The position numbers and the translations under genes were made by a program. From the NCBI GenBank assembly GCA_946479505.1, contig CAMLGC010000002.1:31358-95357 (forward strand): a stretch of DNA of 64,000 nucleotides, written 5' to 3'. The notes under the pieces are model-generated. The model did no database searches. It was not told the DNA's origin and was given only the letters and a program-made list of their open reading frames with translations. This document shows, in pieces, positions 9,338 to 17,945 of the stretch (positions are counted from its first letter, which is position 1; each line of letters starts with the position of its first letter). The stretch comes from an uncultured Sphingomonadaceae bacterium (lineage in GTDB: Bacteria; Pseudomonadota; Alphaproteobacteria; Sphingomonadales; Sphingomonadaceae).

Positions 9338-10120
9338 ATGACCACGCTTACCCAATCCACCGACGCCATTCCCGCATCCCCGGTTCGTCGCGTCGACGCG
9401 GCCGATCTTCGCTGGGCGCTGGGCGAAGGCTGGCGCGATTTCCGATCGATGCGCGGCGACGTGCTGTTCGCCGCCTTGCTCTACCCGCTGATCGGCATCG
9501 TCACCGCCGCGATCGTGCTCAATTCGCGGCTTCTGCCGCTCTTCTTTCCGCTCGTCGCCGGGCTGTCGATCCTCGGACCCGTCGTCTCGTCCGGCTTTTA
9601 CGAGCTCGCGCGCCGGCGCGAGGAGGGGCGCGACGCGCGCTGGGCGCACTTCCTCGACCCGATTCGTGAGCGCCGCCGCGGTATCGTCGAGCTGACGCTT
9701 TGGCTCGTGGTGCTCTTCCTCGTCTGGCTCGGCGTCGCCTGGCTGATCTACGAGGCGACGTTGGGGCGGCTCTATCCCGCGGACCTCGGCGGCTTCGTGC
9801 GCGACCTGTTCACGACGCGCGAGGGCTGGGCGATGATCGTGCTCGGCAATCTCGCGGGTGGCGTGCTCGCCGCGGTAACGCTCGCGACGACGGTGGTCGC
9901 TGCGCCGATGGTGGTCGACAAAAACATCGAGGCGGACAGCGCGATCGCGGTATCGGTGCGTGCCAGCCGGGCCAATCCGGGCATGATTCTGCGCTGGGGG
10001 CTAATCGTCGCGGGGCTGCTCGTGCTCGGATCGATCCCGATCTTCATCGGTCTCGCGGTCGTGCTGCCCGTGCTCGGCTACGCGACCTGGCACCTCTACA
10101 CGCGGCTGATCGAGCGGTGA
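9338..10120 (+). CDS. DUF2189 domain-containing membrane protein
   Basis: The product is a 260-residue integral membrane protein of the DUF2189 family. About six hydrophobic segments follow a 30-residue cytoplasmic N-terminus; the conserved region begins LRWALGEGWRDFRSM. The stretch FYELARRREEGRDARW is the loop after the second helix pair. The function is unknown. The start at 9338 is supported by GGAGAGG at 9326-9332. It is convergent with murA, separated by three bases. Confidence 0.82.
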   Translation: MTTLTQSTDAIPASPVRRVDAADLRWALGEGWRDFRSMRGDVLFAALLYPLIGIVTAAIVLNSRLLPLFFPLVAGLSILGPVVSSGFYELARRREEGRDARWAHFLDPIRERRRGIVELTLWLVVLFLVWLGVAWLIYEATLGRLYPADLGGFVRDLFTTREGWAMIVLGNLAGGVLAAVTLATTVVAAPMVVDKNIEADSAIAVSVRASRANPGMILRWGLIVAGLLVLGSIPIFIGLAVVLPVLGYATWHLYTRLIER

Positions 10121-10123
10121 GGG

Positions 10124-11407
10124 TCAACCGTCGCTGACGCGCTCGATATCGGCCCCCACTGCCGAGAGCTTCTCCTCGAGCCGCTCGTAGCCGCGATCAA
10201 GGTGATAGACGCGCGCAACCTGCGTCTCCCCTTCGGCGGCGAGCCCCGCGAGGATCAGGCTCATCGAGGCGCGCAGGTCGGTCGCCATGACCGGCGCGCC
10301 GATCAGCGTCTCGACGCCGCGCACCACCGCGGTGCGGCCGCGAACCTGGATGTCGGCGCCCATTCGCGCGAGCTCGGGCACGTGCATGTAGCGGTTCTCG
10401 AAGATCGTCTCGGTGAGCACGCTCGCGCCCTTGGCCTTGCACAGCATCGCCATGAGCTGCGCCTGCATGTCGGTCGCGAAGCCGGGATAGGGCGCGGTCG
10501 AAAGCGTCAGCGGCGCCAGGCCGTTCGCCGCCTCGACATGCACCCCGTCCTTGTGCTCGGTCACCGTCACGCCCGCATCGGCGAGCGCGTGGAGCGTCGC
10601 GCGCATGTCGCCCGCATTGGCGCCGATCAGGTCGAGCGCCCCGCCGGTGATCGCGGCGGCGCAGGCATAGCTTCCGGCCTCGATCCGGTCGGGCATCACG
10701 CGGTAGGTGGCGCCGTGGAGCCGATCGCGGCCCTCGATCTCGATCGTCTCGCTGCCGATGCCGGAGATGCTCGCCCCCATCGCGACGAGCAGGTTGCACA
10801 GGTCGACGATCTCGGGCTCGCGCGCGGCATTTTCGATGCGCGTGCCGCCTTTGGCGGTGACCGCCGCCATCAGGGCGTTCTCGGTGGCGCCGACCGACAC
10901 GACCGGGAAGGTGACGCACCCGCCCGCAAGCCGCCCGCCGGGCGCCGTCGCCCTCACATAGCCGGCGGCGAGCTCGATCTCGGCGCCCATCTCCTCGAGC
11001 GCCTTCAAATGCAGGTCGATCGGCCGGTTGCCGATCGCGCAGCCGCCGGGCAGCGACACCGTCGCCTCGCCCGCGCGGCCGACGAGCGGCCCCAGCACCA
11101 GAATCGAGGCGCGCATCTTGCGGACGATGTCGTACGGCGCCTCGGTCGCGGTGAGCCGGCCCGCGCGGATCGTCATCACGCGCCCGAAATCTTCCGGTCG
11201 CGCGCCCTCGATCTGGGTCGAGGCGCCGAGCTGGTTGAGCAGATGCCCGAAACTGTCGACATCGGCGAGCCGCGGCAGGTTGCGCAACGTGACGGGTTCG
11301 TCGGTGAGCAAGGCGCACGGCATCAGCGTCAGCGCGGCGTTCTTGGCGCCCGAAATCGGAAGACGGCCCTGAAGGCGATTGCCGCCGCGGATGAGGATAC
11401 GGTCCAT
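10124..11407 (-). CDS. murA: UDP-N-acetylglucosamine 1-carboxyvinyltransferase MurA
   Basis: MurA transfers enolpyruvate from PEP to UDP-GlcNAc, the first committed step of peptidoglycan synthesis. The protein is 427 residues. N-terminal ISGAKNAAL carries the conserved lysine and asparagine. The catalytic loop [14 protein letters not shown] has Cys at about residue 123, so a fosfomycin-sensitive Cys-type enzyme is expected. The C-terminal half contains [13 protein letters not shown]. The start at 11407 gives the canonical N-terminus [10 protein letters not shown]. The region upstream (11408-11616) is shared with the divergent Crp/Fnr gene. Confidence 0.97.
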   Translation of the reverse strand: MDRILIRGGNRLQGRLPISGAKNAALTLMPCALLTDEPVTLRNLPRLADVDSFGHLLNQLGASTQIEGARPEDFGRVMTIRAGRLTATEAPYDIVRKMRASILVLGPLVGRAGEATVSLPGGCAIGNRPIDLHLKALEEMGAEIELAAGYVRATAPGGRLAGGCVTFPVVSVGATENALMAAVTAKGGTRIENAAREPEIVDLCNLLVAMGASISGIGSETIEIEGRDRLHGATYRVMPDRIEAGSYACAAAITGGALDLIGANAGDMRATLHALADAGVTVTEHKDGVHVEAANGLAPLTLSTAPYPGFATDMQAQLMAMLCKAKGASVLTETIFENRYMHVPELARMGADIQVRGRTAVVRGVETLIGAPVMATDLRASMSLILAGLAAEGETQVARVYHLDRGYERLEEKLSAVGADIERVSDG

Positions 11408-11548
11408 GGGCGGCGCTTCTAGGACGCAGTCCCGCAAACGGCAACGATCGCGCACGTGCCGGATTTTGATCCGCTTACGCGGGAGCAGGCCGGTGCCGCA
11501 CTGATTCGGCAAAACCGAATCCAACAACAGACGCCGTTTCGCAGCCGC

Positions 11549-11578
11549 ATTGATCGACTTTAAGGCGGCAAGATCAAT
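11549..11578. promoter_or_regulatory. Inverted repeat upstream of the Crp/Fnr regulator
   Basis: ATTGATC (11549-11555) and GATCAAT (11572-11578) form a perfect 7-bp inverted repeat with a 16-base spacer. The half-sites resemble FNR-family half-sites (TTGAT/ATCAA), but a classic site has only a four-base spacer. It lies 39 bases before the regulator's GTG start and could be an autoregulatory site. Confidence 0.35.
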
Positions 11579-11616
11579 GCCCTGCTTTGGTCGGCGCACG
11601 AGCAGGGGGTTGATGC

Positions 11617-12351
11617 GTGCCGTCCAGTTGTTTCGCCGATCGGCTCGGCGAGCTGATCGAGTTGACGCTTTCGGAACGACGCGCGCTGGCTCAGCTCGAA
11701 GATCGCGAGCGGGCGCTGCGGCGGGGTGCCGTCCTGCGCCGTGAAAACGATCGTGCGAACGACCTGTTCATCCTCAAATCGGGGATGATGATGAGCTACA
11801 CCCTGCTCGACGACGGCAGCCGCCAGATCCTGCGCTTCCTCTTCCCTGGCGACCTGTTCGGCATTTCGGGACTGATCTATCGCGATTCGCCCGAAACGCT
11901 CGCGGCGCTCGCCGATTGCGTCGTCTGCCCGTTCGGGCGCCGCGCATTCGGCAGGCTGATGGTCGAGCATCCACGGCTCGCGGCAATGGTGCTCGTTTAC
12001 AGCCAGATCGAGCGCGCCGCGCTCACCGACCGGCTTGCTGCGTTGGGCCGTACCTCGGCCAAGGCGCGCGTGGCGGCGGTGCTGCTCGATCTGCGCAATC
12101 GGCGCCGCGCCGTCGACAAGACGGTCAGCGGCAGCTTCTTCCTCGGGCTCACGCAGGAGGAGATCGGCGATGCGACCGGGCTCACCGCGGTCCACGTCAA
12201 CCGCATGTTCCGCCAGCTCGAGGAGGAAGGATTGATCGCGCGGGAGAACGGCCGCGTCACCTTCATCGACGAAACGGCGCTGGCGCGCACCGCCAACTAC
12301 GTCGACCGCTACGAAGGTCTCGACCTCAGTTGGCTTCCGGAGGCGCGATAG
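11617..12351 (+). CDS. Crp/Fnr family transcriptional regulator
   Basis: The 244-residue protein has an N-terminal cyclic-nucleotide-binding-like beta barrel (about residues 25-130, with [11 protein letters not shown]) and a C-terminal Crp-type winged helix (about 160-225, with [21 protein letters not shown]). The N-terminal cysteine cluster of oxygen-sensing FNR is absent, so a [4Fe-4S] O2 sensor is unlikely. The ligand is unknown. The start is GTG at 11617; the ATG at 11613 is out of frame. It is divergent from murA. This type is common in sphingomonads, usually without a known regulon. Confidence 0.88.
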   Translation: MPSSCFADRLGELIELTLSERRALAQLEDRERALRRGAVLRRENDRANDLFILKSGMMMSYTLLDDGSRQILRFLFPGDLFGISGLIYRDSPETLAALADCVVCPFGRRAFGRLMVEHPRLAAMVLVYSQIERAALTDRLAALGRTSAKARVAAVLLDLRNRRRAVDKTVSGSFFLGLTQEEIGDATGLTAVHVNRMFRQLEEEGLIARENGRVTFIDETALARTANYVDRYEGLDLSWLPEAR

Positions 12352-12363
12352 GCGCGCAGTGCC

Positions 12364-12729
12364 TCACGCCTTTTCGAGCGTGCATTGCAGCGGGTGCTGG
12401 TTCTCCCTGGCGAAGTCCATCACCTGGCCCACCTTGGTCTCGGCGACCTCGTAGCTGAACACGCCGCACACGCCGACGCCGCGCTGGTGGACGTGGAGCA
12501 TCACCCGCGTCGCCTCTTCAATCGACATGCGGAAGAAGCGCTGGAGGCACAGCACGACGAACTCCATCGGCGTGTAATCGTCGTTGAGCATCAGGACGCG
12601 ATAGGGCGTCGGATGGCGCGTGCGGGTGAGCGTGCGCGTGGCGAGCCCGGTGCCGGTGCCACCGTCGCCATCGTCTTCGTCGCCCGGCTCGGAAGCCATG
12701 GTCGCGGGAATGCTGGGTTTCTCGATCAT
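12364..12729 (-). CDS. clpS: ATP-dependent Clp protease adaptor ClpS
   Basis: ClpS delivers N-degron substrates to ClpAP. The protein is 121 residues with a flexible acidic and threonine-rich N-terminal extension of about 40 residues. The binding pocket is visible in [15 protein letters not shown] and [14 protein letters not shown]. The extension before the core is longer than in E. coli ClpS. clpA is not in the window. The gene converges on the Crp/Fnr regulator, 12 bases away, and sits downstream of the phasin gene on the same strand, with a terminator between. Confidence 0.95.
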   Translation of the reverse strand: MIEKPSIPATMASEPGDEDDGDGGTGTGLATRTLTRTRHPTPYRVLMLNDDYTPMEFVVLCLQRFFRMSIEEATRVMLHVHQRGVGVCGVFSYEVAETKVGQVMDFARENQHPLQCTLEKA

Positions 12730-12813
12730 GCAGGGGAAAAATATGGCAAGCGACGCCGCAAGGGCAAGGCCGACGACCCGCGTTCACCGTCTTTTTGGCT
12801 GTCGCGGGCAAAC

Positions 12814-12844
12814 AAAAAGGGCGGTCGCCTCTCGGCAGCCGCCC
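12814..12844 (-). terminator. Rho-independent terminator of the phasin gene
   Basis: Read on the minus strand, GGGCGG (12844-12839) pairs with CCGCCC (12824-12819), and an inner stem has a GAGA tetraloop. The stem is followed by TTTTTG. It lies 26 bases after the phasin stop codon, so it separates the phasin transcript from clpS. Confidence 0.75.
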
Positions 12845-12869
12845 CGCTTGGTGATCTCGGGATCGACGC

Positions 12870-13493
12870 TTACGCGCCGATCTTGATCTTCTCGGCGGCG
12901 ACCGCAGCGCGGTTCGACAGCGGCTGAGCCACTTCGCCCGTGAGCTTGAGCAGCGCCTCGGCGTTCTTCGAGGTTTGGGCGACGAGCGAATCGAACGCGG
13001 TGCGCGCATAGTCGCTCTGGAGCTTGAACAGCTCGGTCGGCGACTTGACGGTCGCGACCTGCTTCATCGCGGCGGTCGCGCCCTCGAACGACTTGCGGCT
13101 GTAGTCGGCGGCGTCCTGGCCGAACGACTCGAAGCCCTTGGTGGCGATCTTCGACGATTCGGTGAGCGCCTCGACATTGCCCTTGGCGAAGTCGTTGAGC
13201 TCGTCGAACAGCTTGGTGCCCTTCTCGAACGCGGCGGTCGCGCGATCGCCGAAGTCGGCAAACAGCGCTTGGGCGTTGGCGGCGGTCTTTTTCATGGTGT
13301 CTTCCATTTGTATTTCCTTCCGAGCGGCGGCCGCGGGCGCGGCGGGCGCGGGTGATTCGGTGATCGTCGCGGCAATCGCGGGGAGCGGTGTCGCCGGGGC
13401 GGGCGTCTGGCGCTTGTTCGGCGCCGCAGCACGCTTTTTCGTCGACCTGGCTGCGCCGGCGGTCTGCTTGGACGAACGATCCTTGCGGGCCAT
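12870..13493 (-). CDS. Phasin family protein with a basic N-terminal tail
   Basis: Phasins coat polyhydroxyalkanoate granules. The C-terminal part of this 207-residue protein (about 75-200) is a typical amphipathic helical phasin domain, including LFDELNDFAKGNVEALTES and YARTAFDSLVAQTSKNAEAL. The first 60 residues form a Lys/Ala/Pro-rich low-complexity tail (KDRSSKQTAGAARSTKKRAA) resembling the histone-like tails of nucleoid-binding phasins. The start at 13493 is preceded by GGAG; an internal ATG (MEDTMKK) would remove the tail. phaC lies 96 bases upstream in the same direction, consistent with a shared PHA role. Confidence 0.85.
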   Translation of the reverse strand: MARKDRSSKQTAGAARSTKKRAAAPNKRQTPAPATPLPAIAATITESPAPAAPAAAARKEIQMEDTMKKTAANAQALFADFGDRATAAFEKGTKLFDELNDFAKGNVEALTESSKIATKGFESFGQDAADYSRKSFEGATAAMKQVATVKSPTELFKLQSDYARTAFDSLVAQTSKNAEALLKLTGEVAQPLSNRAAVAAEKIKIGA

Positions 13494-13589
13494 CGGGGCT
13501 CCTTCTCGTCTATTGCTGCATTGCACAATAAGCGATCGGCGTTGCGATTGCAAGAGAAATTGTGCGATGCAACATTGGGCGCCGAACCG

Positions 13590-15329
13590 CTACCGCATCC
13601 GCACATAGCTCCCCGGCGCGTCTTCGATCGGCCCGAGCTTGCCCTTGCCGGGCACCCGCGCTCCCTCCACCGGCACCGTGTCGGGATCGCGCTGGCGCAA
13701 CCACGTGACCCAATCGGGCCACCAGCTTCCCTTGGTTTCGGTCGCGCCTTCGACGAACGCGTCGAGCGTCTCGGGCTCCTCGTCGTTGGTCCAATATTGA
13801 TACTTCCCCGCCGCCGGCGGGTTGACGACGCCTGCGATATGGCCCGAGCCCGCCAGCACGAAGCGGATCGGCCCCTTGAAGTGGTCGGTGATGTTCCACA
13901 CGCTCTCGGCCGGTGCGATATGGTCCTCGCGGCCGGCCTGGACGTAGGTCGGTGTCGTCACCCGCGTCAGGTCGAGCGGCGTCCCCGCGACCGCGAGCGC
14001 GCCCGGGCGGACGAGCAGGTTGTCGCGATAAAGATCGGTCAGGTAGCTCAGGTGCCATTTGGTCGGGAGGTTGGTGGTGTCGCCGTTCCAGTGGAGCAGA
14101 TCGAACGGCGTGTAGTCCTGCCCCAGCAGATAGTTGTTGGTGACGTAGTTCCAGATGAGGTCGCGGCCGCGCAGCAGGTTGAAGGTCGCCGCCATATAGC
14201 GCCCGTCGAGATAGCCCTCGGGCGAGAGTTGCTCGATCATCCGGAGCTGGTCGTCGTCGACGAACAGCTTGAGCTCGCCCGCCCGCGCGAAATCGACCTG
14301 CGCGGTGAAGAAGGTTGCGCTTCTGACCTTCGCCGCCTCGCCGCGCGCCGCGAGCACCGCGAGCGTCGCCGCGAGCGTGGTGCCCGCCACGCAATAGCCG
14401 ATCGCATGCACGCCTTCGACGCCGAGCAGGTCGCGGATGGTGTCGATCGCGTCGATCTGCGCGGTGACGTAATCGTCCCACGCGACATCCTTCATCGATG
14501 CGTCGGCCGATTTCCACGATACCATGAACACGCTCAGCCCCTGGTCGACCGCCCATTTGACGAAGCTCTTCTCCGGCCGAAGATCGAGAATGTAGTAGCG
14601 GTTGATCCACGGCGGAAAGATGACGAGCGGGGTCCTCGTCACGTCGTCGGTGGTCGGCGCGTAGTGGATCAGCTCGTAAAGCGGCGTGCGGCGCACGACC
14701 TTTCCGGGCGTGGTGGCGATGTTCCTGCCGATCTCGAACGCGCCCGAATCGGTGTGGGTGAGCTGGCCCTTGCCCATGTCGGCGAGCATGTTGGCGAGGC
14801 CTTTGAGCAGATTCTCGCCGCGCGTCTCGATCGTCTTTTCGAGCACCTGGGGGTTGGTGACGGGAAAATTGGTCGGGCTCATCGCGTCGACGAAGCTCTT
14901 GGCGGCGAAGCGCAGCCGCTCCTTCTGGCCGGGGTCGATACCCTGGAGCGTGTCGACGCTGCGCAGCAGATGGTCCGCGATCAGGAAATAGCTTTGGCGA
15001 ATCCAGTCGAACACGGGGTTGTCGCGCCATTGCGGCGCCTGGAAGCGCTTGTCGCTTGCGTGGGAAGCCGGCTCTTCGGCCGCTTGCGTGCTCGCCGGAT
15101 CGAGCAGCCGCTGCCACAGATTCATGCTGTCGAGCCAGAATTCCTGCGCGCGCGCCATCGTCGCCTTGTCGGTGAAGCCGGGGATGGTGGGCAGTGCGGG
15201 CACGTCGTCGAGCGTGTGGAGACCGTGCTCGAGCATCATCTGCTGGGCGCGGCCCATTACCCACGTCCAGTGCTGCATGTCCTCGAGGGTCGGGATCGGC
15301 GGTGTCTTGCTGTCGTCGGCCACCCTCAT
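13590..15329 (-). CDS. phaC: Class I poly(3-hydroxyalkanoate) synthase PhaC
   Basis: PhaC polymerises hydroxyacyl-CoA into polyhydroxyalkanoate granules. The protein is about 579 residues, class I size. The lipase-like box is AIGYCVAGTT with the catalytic cysteine; later motifs such as GREDHIAPAESVWN and AGSGHIAGVVNPP carry the catalytic Asp and His. The start is uncertain. ATG 15329 directly abuts GAGGAG, while GTG 15323 lies six bases from it and has better spacing; a TTG at 15341 has no Shine-Dalgarno sequence. The gene is divergent from the aminotransferase gene. Confidence 0.95.
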   Translation of the reverse strand: MRVADDSKTPPIPTLEDMQHWTWVMGRAQQMMLEHGLHTLDDVPALPTIPGFTDKATMARAQEFWLDSMNLWQRLLDPASTQAAEEPASHASDKRFQAPQWRDNPVFDWIRQSYFLIADHLLRSVDTLQGIDPGQKERLRFAAKSFVDAMSPTNFPVTNPQVLEKTIETRGENLLKGLANMLADMGKGQLTHTDSGAFEIGRNIATTPGKVVRRTPLYELIHYAPTTDDVTRTPLVIFPPWINRYYILDLRPEKSFVKWAVDQGLSVFMVSWKSADASMKDVAWDDYVTAQIDAIDTIRDLLGVEGVHAIGYCVAGTTLAATLAVLAARGEAAKVRSATFFTAQVDFARAGELKLFVDDDQLRMIEQLSPEGYLDGRYMAATFNLLRGRDLIWNYVTNNYLLGQDYTPFDLLHWNGDTTNLPTKWHLSYLTDLYRDNLLVRPGALAVAGTPLDLTRVTTPTYVQAGREDHIAPAESVWNITDHFKGPIRFVLAGSGHIAGVVNPPAAGKYQYWTNDEEPETLDAFVEGATETKGSWWPDWVTWLRQRDPDTVPVEGARVPGKGKLGPIEDAPGSYVRMR

Positions 15330-15412
15330 CTCCTCTGGCAAGCGGATCGGCGTCTGTCCTATATCAACGCGCTCGCGCCGCGCGATCTCCCGTATGGCGC
15401 ATGGAGGGTCGA

Positions 15413-16621
15413 ATGTCGGAGGAATTCTACCGCAGCAAGCGGCTGCCGCCCTATGTCATCGCCGAGGTGAACGCGATGCGGGCCGCGGCGCGCGCGGGCG
15501 GTGAGGACATCATCGATCTCGGCATGGGCAACCCGGACCTGCCGCCGCCCGATCATGTCATCGACAAACTGTGCGAGGTCGCGCGCAAGCCCGACGCGCA
15601 CGGCTATTCGCAGTCGAAGGGGATTCCCGGGCTGCGGCGTGCGCAGGCCGGCTATTACGCGCGCCGCTTCGGGGTCGATCTCGATCCCGAGAGCGAGGTC
15701 GTCGTCACGATGGGATCGAAGGAGGGGCTGGCGAGCCTCGCCACCGCGATCACTGCGCCGGGCGACGTCGTGCTCGCGCCGAACCCGAGCTATCCGATCC
15801 ACACCTTCGGCTTCATCATCGCCGGTGCGACGATTCGCGCGGTGCCGACCACCCCCGACGAGGCCTATTTCGAGAGCCTCGAGCGCGCGATGGCGTTCAC
15901 CGTGCCGCGCCCCAGCGTTCTCGTCGTCAACTATCCGTCGAACCCGACCGCCGAGACCGTGGACCTCGCCTTTTACGAGCGCCTCGTCGCCTGGGCGCGC
16001 GAGAACGAGGTGTGGATCCTCTCCGATCTTGCCTATTCCGAGCTCTATTATGACGGCAGGCCGACGCCCTCGATCCTTCAGGTGGCGGGCGCCAAGGACG
16101 TCGCGGTCGAGTTCACCTCGCTCTCCAAGACCTATTCGATGGCGGGCTGGCGGATGGGATTCGCGGTCGGCAACAAGAAGCTGATCGCGGCGATGGCGCG
16201 GGTGAAGTCGTATCTCGATTACGGCGCGTTCACGCCAATCCAGGCGGCGGCGTGCGCCGCGCTCAACGGCCCGCAGGACATCGTCGAGAAGAACCGCGCG
16301 CTCTACCACAAGCGCCGCGACGTGCTGGTCGAAAGCTTCGGCCGCGCCGGGTGGGATATTCCCAGCCCGCCCGCCTCGATGTTCGCCTGGGCACCGCTCC
16401 CGCCGGCGCTCGCCCATATGGGTAGCCTTGAATTCTCCAAACAATTGCTCCTCCATGCGCATGTCGCCGTCGCGCCCGGCGTCGGCTATGGGGAGAATGG
16501 TGAGGGCTATGTCAGGATCGCGATGGTCGAGAACGAGCAGCGGCTGCGCCAGGCGGCGCGCAACGTGAAACGCTATCTCCACAGCATGGGCGTCAACACG
16601 CCCACGCAGCAGACCGGCTGA
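15413..16621 (+). CDS. LL-diaminopimelate aminotransferase-type class I aminotransferase
   Basis: This 402-residue PLP enzyme belongs to fold type I aminotransferases. It matches the subgroup annotated as LL-diaminopimelate or alanine/glutamate-pyruvate aminotransferase (AlaC/DapL-like). The Schiff-base lysine is in SLSKTYSMAGWRMGFAVGN, and PLP and substrate contacts include DLGMGNPDLPPP, NYPSNPTAE and LSDLAYSELYYD. ATG 15413 is preceded by GGAGGG at 15403-15408, which favours it over the ATG at 15401. Substrate specificity cannot be decided from sequence. Confidence 0.9.
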   Translation: MSEEFYRSKRLPPYVIAEVNAMRAAARAGGEDIIDLGMGNPDLPPPDHVIDKLCEVARKPDAHGYSQSKGIPGLRRAQAGYYARRFGVDLDPESEVVVTMGSKEGLASLATAITAPGDVVLAPNPSYPIHTFGFIIAGATIRAVPTTPDEAYFESLERAMAFTVPRPSVLVVNYPSNPTAETVDLAFYERLVAWARENEVWILSDLAYSELYYDGRPTPSILQVAGAKDVAVEFTSLSKTYSMAGWRMGFAVGNKKLIAAMARVKSYLDYGAFTPIQAAACAALNGPQDIVEKNRALYHKRRDVLVESFGRAGWDIPSPPASMFAWAPLPPALAHMGSLEFSKQLLLHAHVAVAPGVGYGENGEGYVRIAMVENEQRLRQAARNVKRYLHSMGVNTPTQQTG

Positions 16622-16626
16622 AGCGG

Positions 16627-16911
16627 ATGCTGCTGTTCCGGGGCGCCGAGAGCCATCCGCGCTCGCTCGTCAAGGCGGTGAGCTGGCGCGCACTCGGCAG
16701 CATCGACACCTTCGTGCTGAGCTATCTGTTCACCGGCAGCACCGGCGCTGCGGCGTCGATCGCGGGAACCGAGGTGTTCACCAAGATCATCCTCTTCTAT
16801 TTTCACGAGCGCGCCTGGTCGCTCGTCCAATGGGGCCATCGGGCGCATCCGATGGACGCGAAGCGCGATCAATCGGGCGAAGGAGCGATGGTCGCGGCGG
16901 ACCTCGAATAG
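16627..16911 (+). CDS. DUF2061 domain-containing protein
   Basis: The product is a 94-residue membrane protein of the DUF2061 family. The conserved block runs KAVSWRALGSIDTFVLSYLFTG (shown in part) and continues to EVFTKIILFYFHERAW, giving two hydrophobic helices. The function is unknown; in some proteobacteria the domain occurs near sulfur-assimilation genes. It starts five bases after the aminotransferase stop and is probably co-transcribed with it. Confidence 0.85.
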   Translation: MLLFRGAESHPRSLVKAVSWRALGSIDTFVLSYLFTGSTGAAASIAGTEVFTKIILFYFHERAWSLVQWGHRAHPMDAKRDQSGEGAMVAADLE

Positions 16912-17004
16912 GTCACGCGCACGTCTCTTTTTGCTGTCGTCCAGCATCGTATTGGTATGTACCCTTCCGCGCATCCGCGCAGCCGAAACGCTGCGCCGCC
17001 GCGG

Positions 17005-17496
17005 CTATTCCGCCGCCCGCGCGTGGGGCTCGTCGTCGGCGACATCCTCGGGAAGCGACCAGATCAGCTCGTGCTTGGTGAGCACCCGCCCGTCATAGGC
17101 GCGGACCTCGATCGGCCCGATCGGCCGCCGATCGCGCGCGTCGACCAGCACCGGGGTGGCGGGGATACCGGTCTCCCAGCGCTCGCCCCATTGCCTCAGC
17201 GCGATCATGGTCGGCAGCAGCGCCGCGCCCTTGTCGGTGAGTCGATATTCGATCTTGCGCCGATCCTCGGGCAAGGCTGCGCGCATCAGAATGCCGTGAT
17301 CGACCAGCCGCGACAGGCGGTTGGCGAGGATGTTGCGCGCGATCCCGAGCTCGGACTGGAATTCCTCGAAATGATAGAGCCCGTTGAAGGCCGCACGCAG
17401 GATCAGGAACGACCAGCGCTCGCCCATCGCCTCGAGCGCCGCCGGCAGGCTGCACTCGGCCAGATCCCGAAGAGGTTCGCGCAGTTTCTCGCCCAT
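17005..17496 (-). CDS. HxlR family transcriptional regulator
   Basis: The product is a 163-residue DNA-binding protein with a HxlR-type winged helix (about residues 15-100: ALEAMGERWSFLILRAAF, FEEFQSELGIARNILANRL). Cys15, just before the first helix (AECSLPAALE), occupies the position of the redox- or aldehyde-sensing cysteine in several HxlR members. A C-terminal extension of about 60 residues follows. The gene is divergent from the small exported-protein gene at 17613, and the AT-rich intergenic region contains a perfect palindrome, so it probably controls that gene and itself. Confidence 0.9.
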   Translation of the reverse strand: MGEKLREPLRDLAECSLPAALEAMGERWSFLILRAAFNGLYHFEEFQSELGIARNILANRLSRLVDHGILMRAALPEDRRKIEYRLTDKGAALLPTMIALRQWGERWETGIPATPVLVDARDRRPIGPIEVRAYDGRVLTKHELIWSLPEDVADDEPHARAAE

Positions 17497-17550
17497 CGAA
17501 CTGCAAGCCTATCCCAAATTTCGTTGGTTGAAAATGGGATATAAGTTTCT

Positions 17551-17560
17551 AGTTGCAACT
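17551..17560. promoter_or_regulatory. Palindrome between hxlR-type gene and exported-protein gene
   Basis: AGTTGCAACT is a perfect 10-bp palindrome near the middle of the 116-base divergent region. The same region has two ATATAAGT direct repeats (17539-17546 and 17573-17580) that could include -10 elements. This is a candidate operator for the HxlR protein. Confidence 0.45.
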
Positions 17561-17612
17561 CGCATCCGCAATATATAAGTAGCGAATCGCAACCTAATTT
17601 ATGGAGGATCTC

Positions 17613-17927
17613 ATGTTGCGTCTCGTTTCGTTCGCCGCGGCTGTGGCGACCTCGCTCACGCTGCTCCCGGCCAGCGCCGGGCATGCCGCACCGCGCGGCT
17701 ATTATGTCGCCACCGCCGCGCAAGCGCCCGACAAGGCCAATTTCGTCACGCGCAACACGATCTGGTCGTGCGACGGCCCGGTCTGCAGCGCAGCCAAAGC
17801 GGCGGAGCGCGACACCTTCGTCTGCGAGCGGATCGCGGGCGAGGTCGGTGCGCTCAATGCGTTCGCGGTGGGTGGCGCCGCGTTCGACGCCGAAGCGCTC
17901 GCGAAGTGCAACGCGAAGGCGAAATAG
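17613..17927 (+). CDS. Small exported protein, CC_3452-like family
   Basis: The product is 104 residues with a clear Sec signal peptide (MLRLVSFAAAVATSLTLLPA, cleavage near AGHA-AP). The mature part has four cysteines (IWSCDGPVCS, FVCERIAG and LAKCN), suggesting two periplasmic disulfides. The pattern, including TRNTIWSC and VGALNAFAVGG, resembles the CC_3452 family of alphaproteobacteria, whose function is unknown. ATG 17613 has GGAGG at 17604-17608; the upstream ATG at 17601 overlaps that site and is less likely. Confidence 0.75.
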   Translation: MLRLVSFAAAVATSLTLLPASAGHAAPRGYYVATAAQAPDKANFVTRNTIWSCDGPVCSAAKAAERDTFVCERIAGEVGALNAFAVGGAAFDAEALAKCNAKAK

Positions 17928-17945
17928 GCCTCGGCACCGACAATC

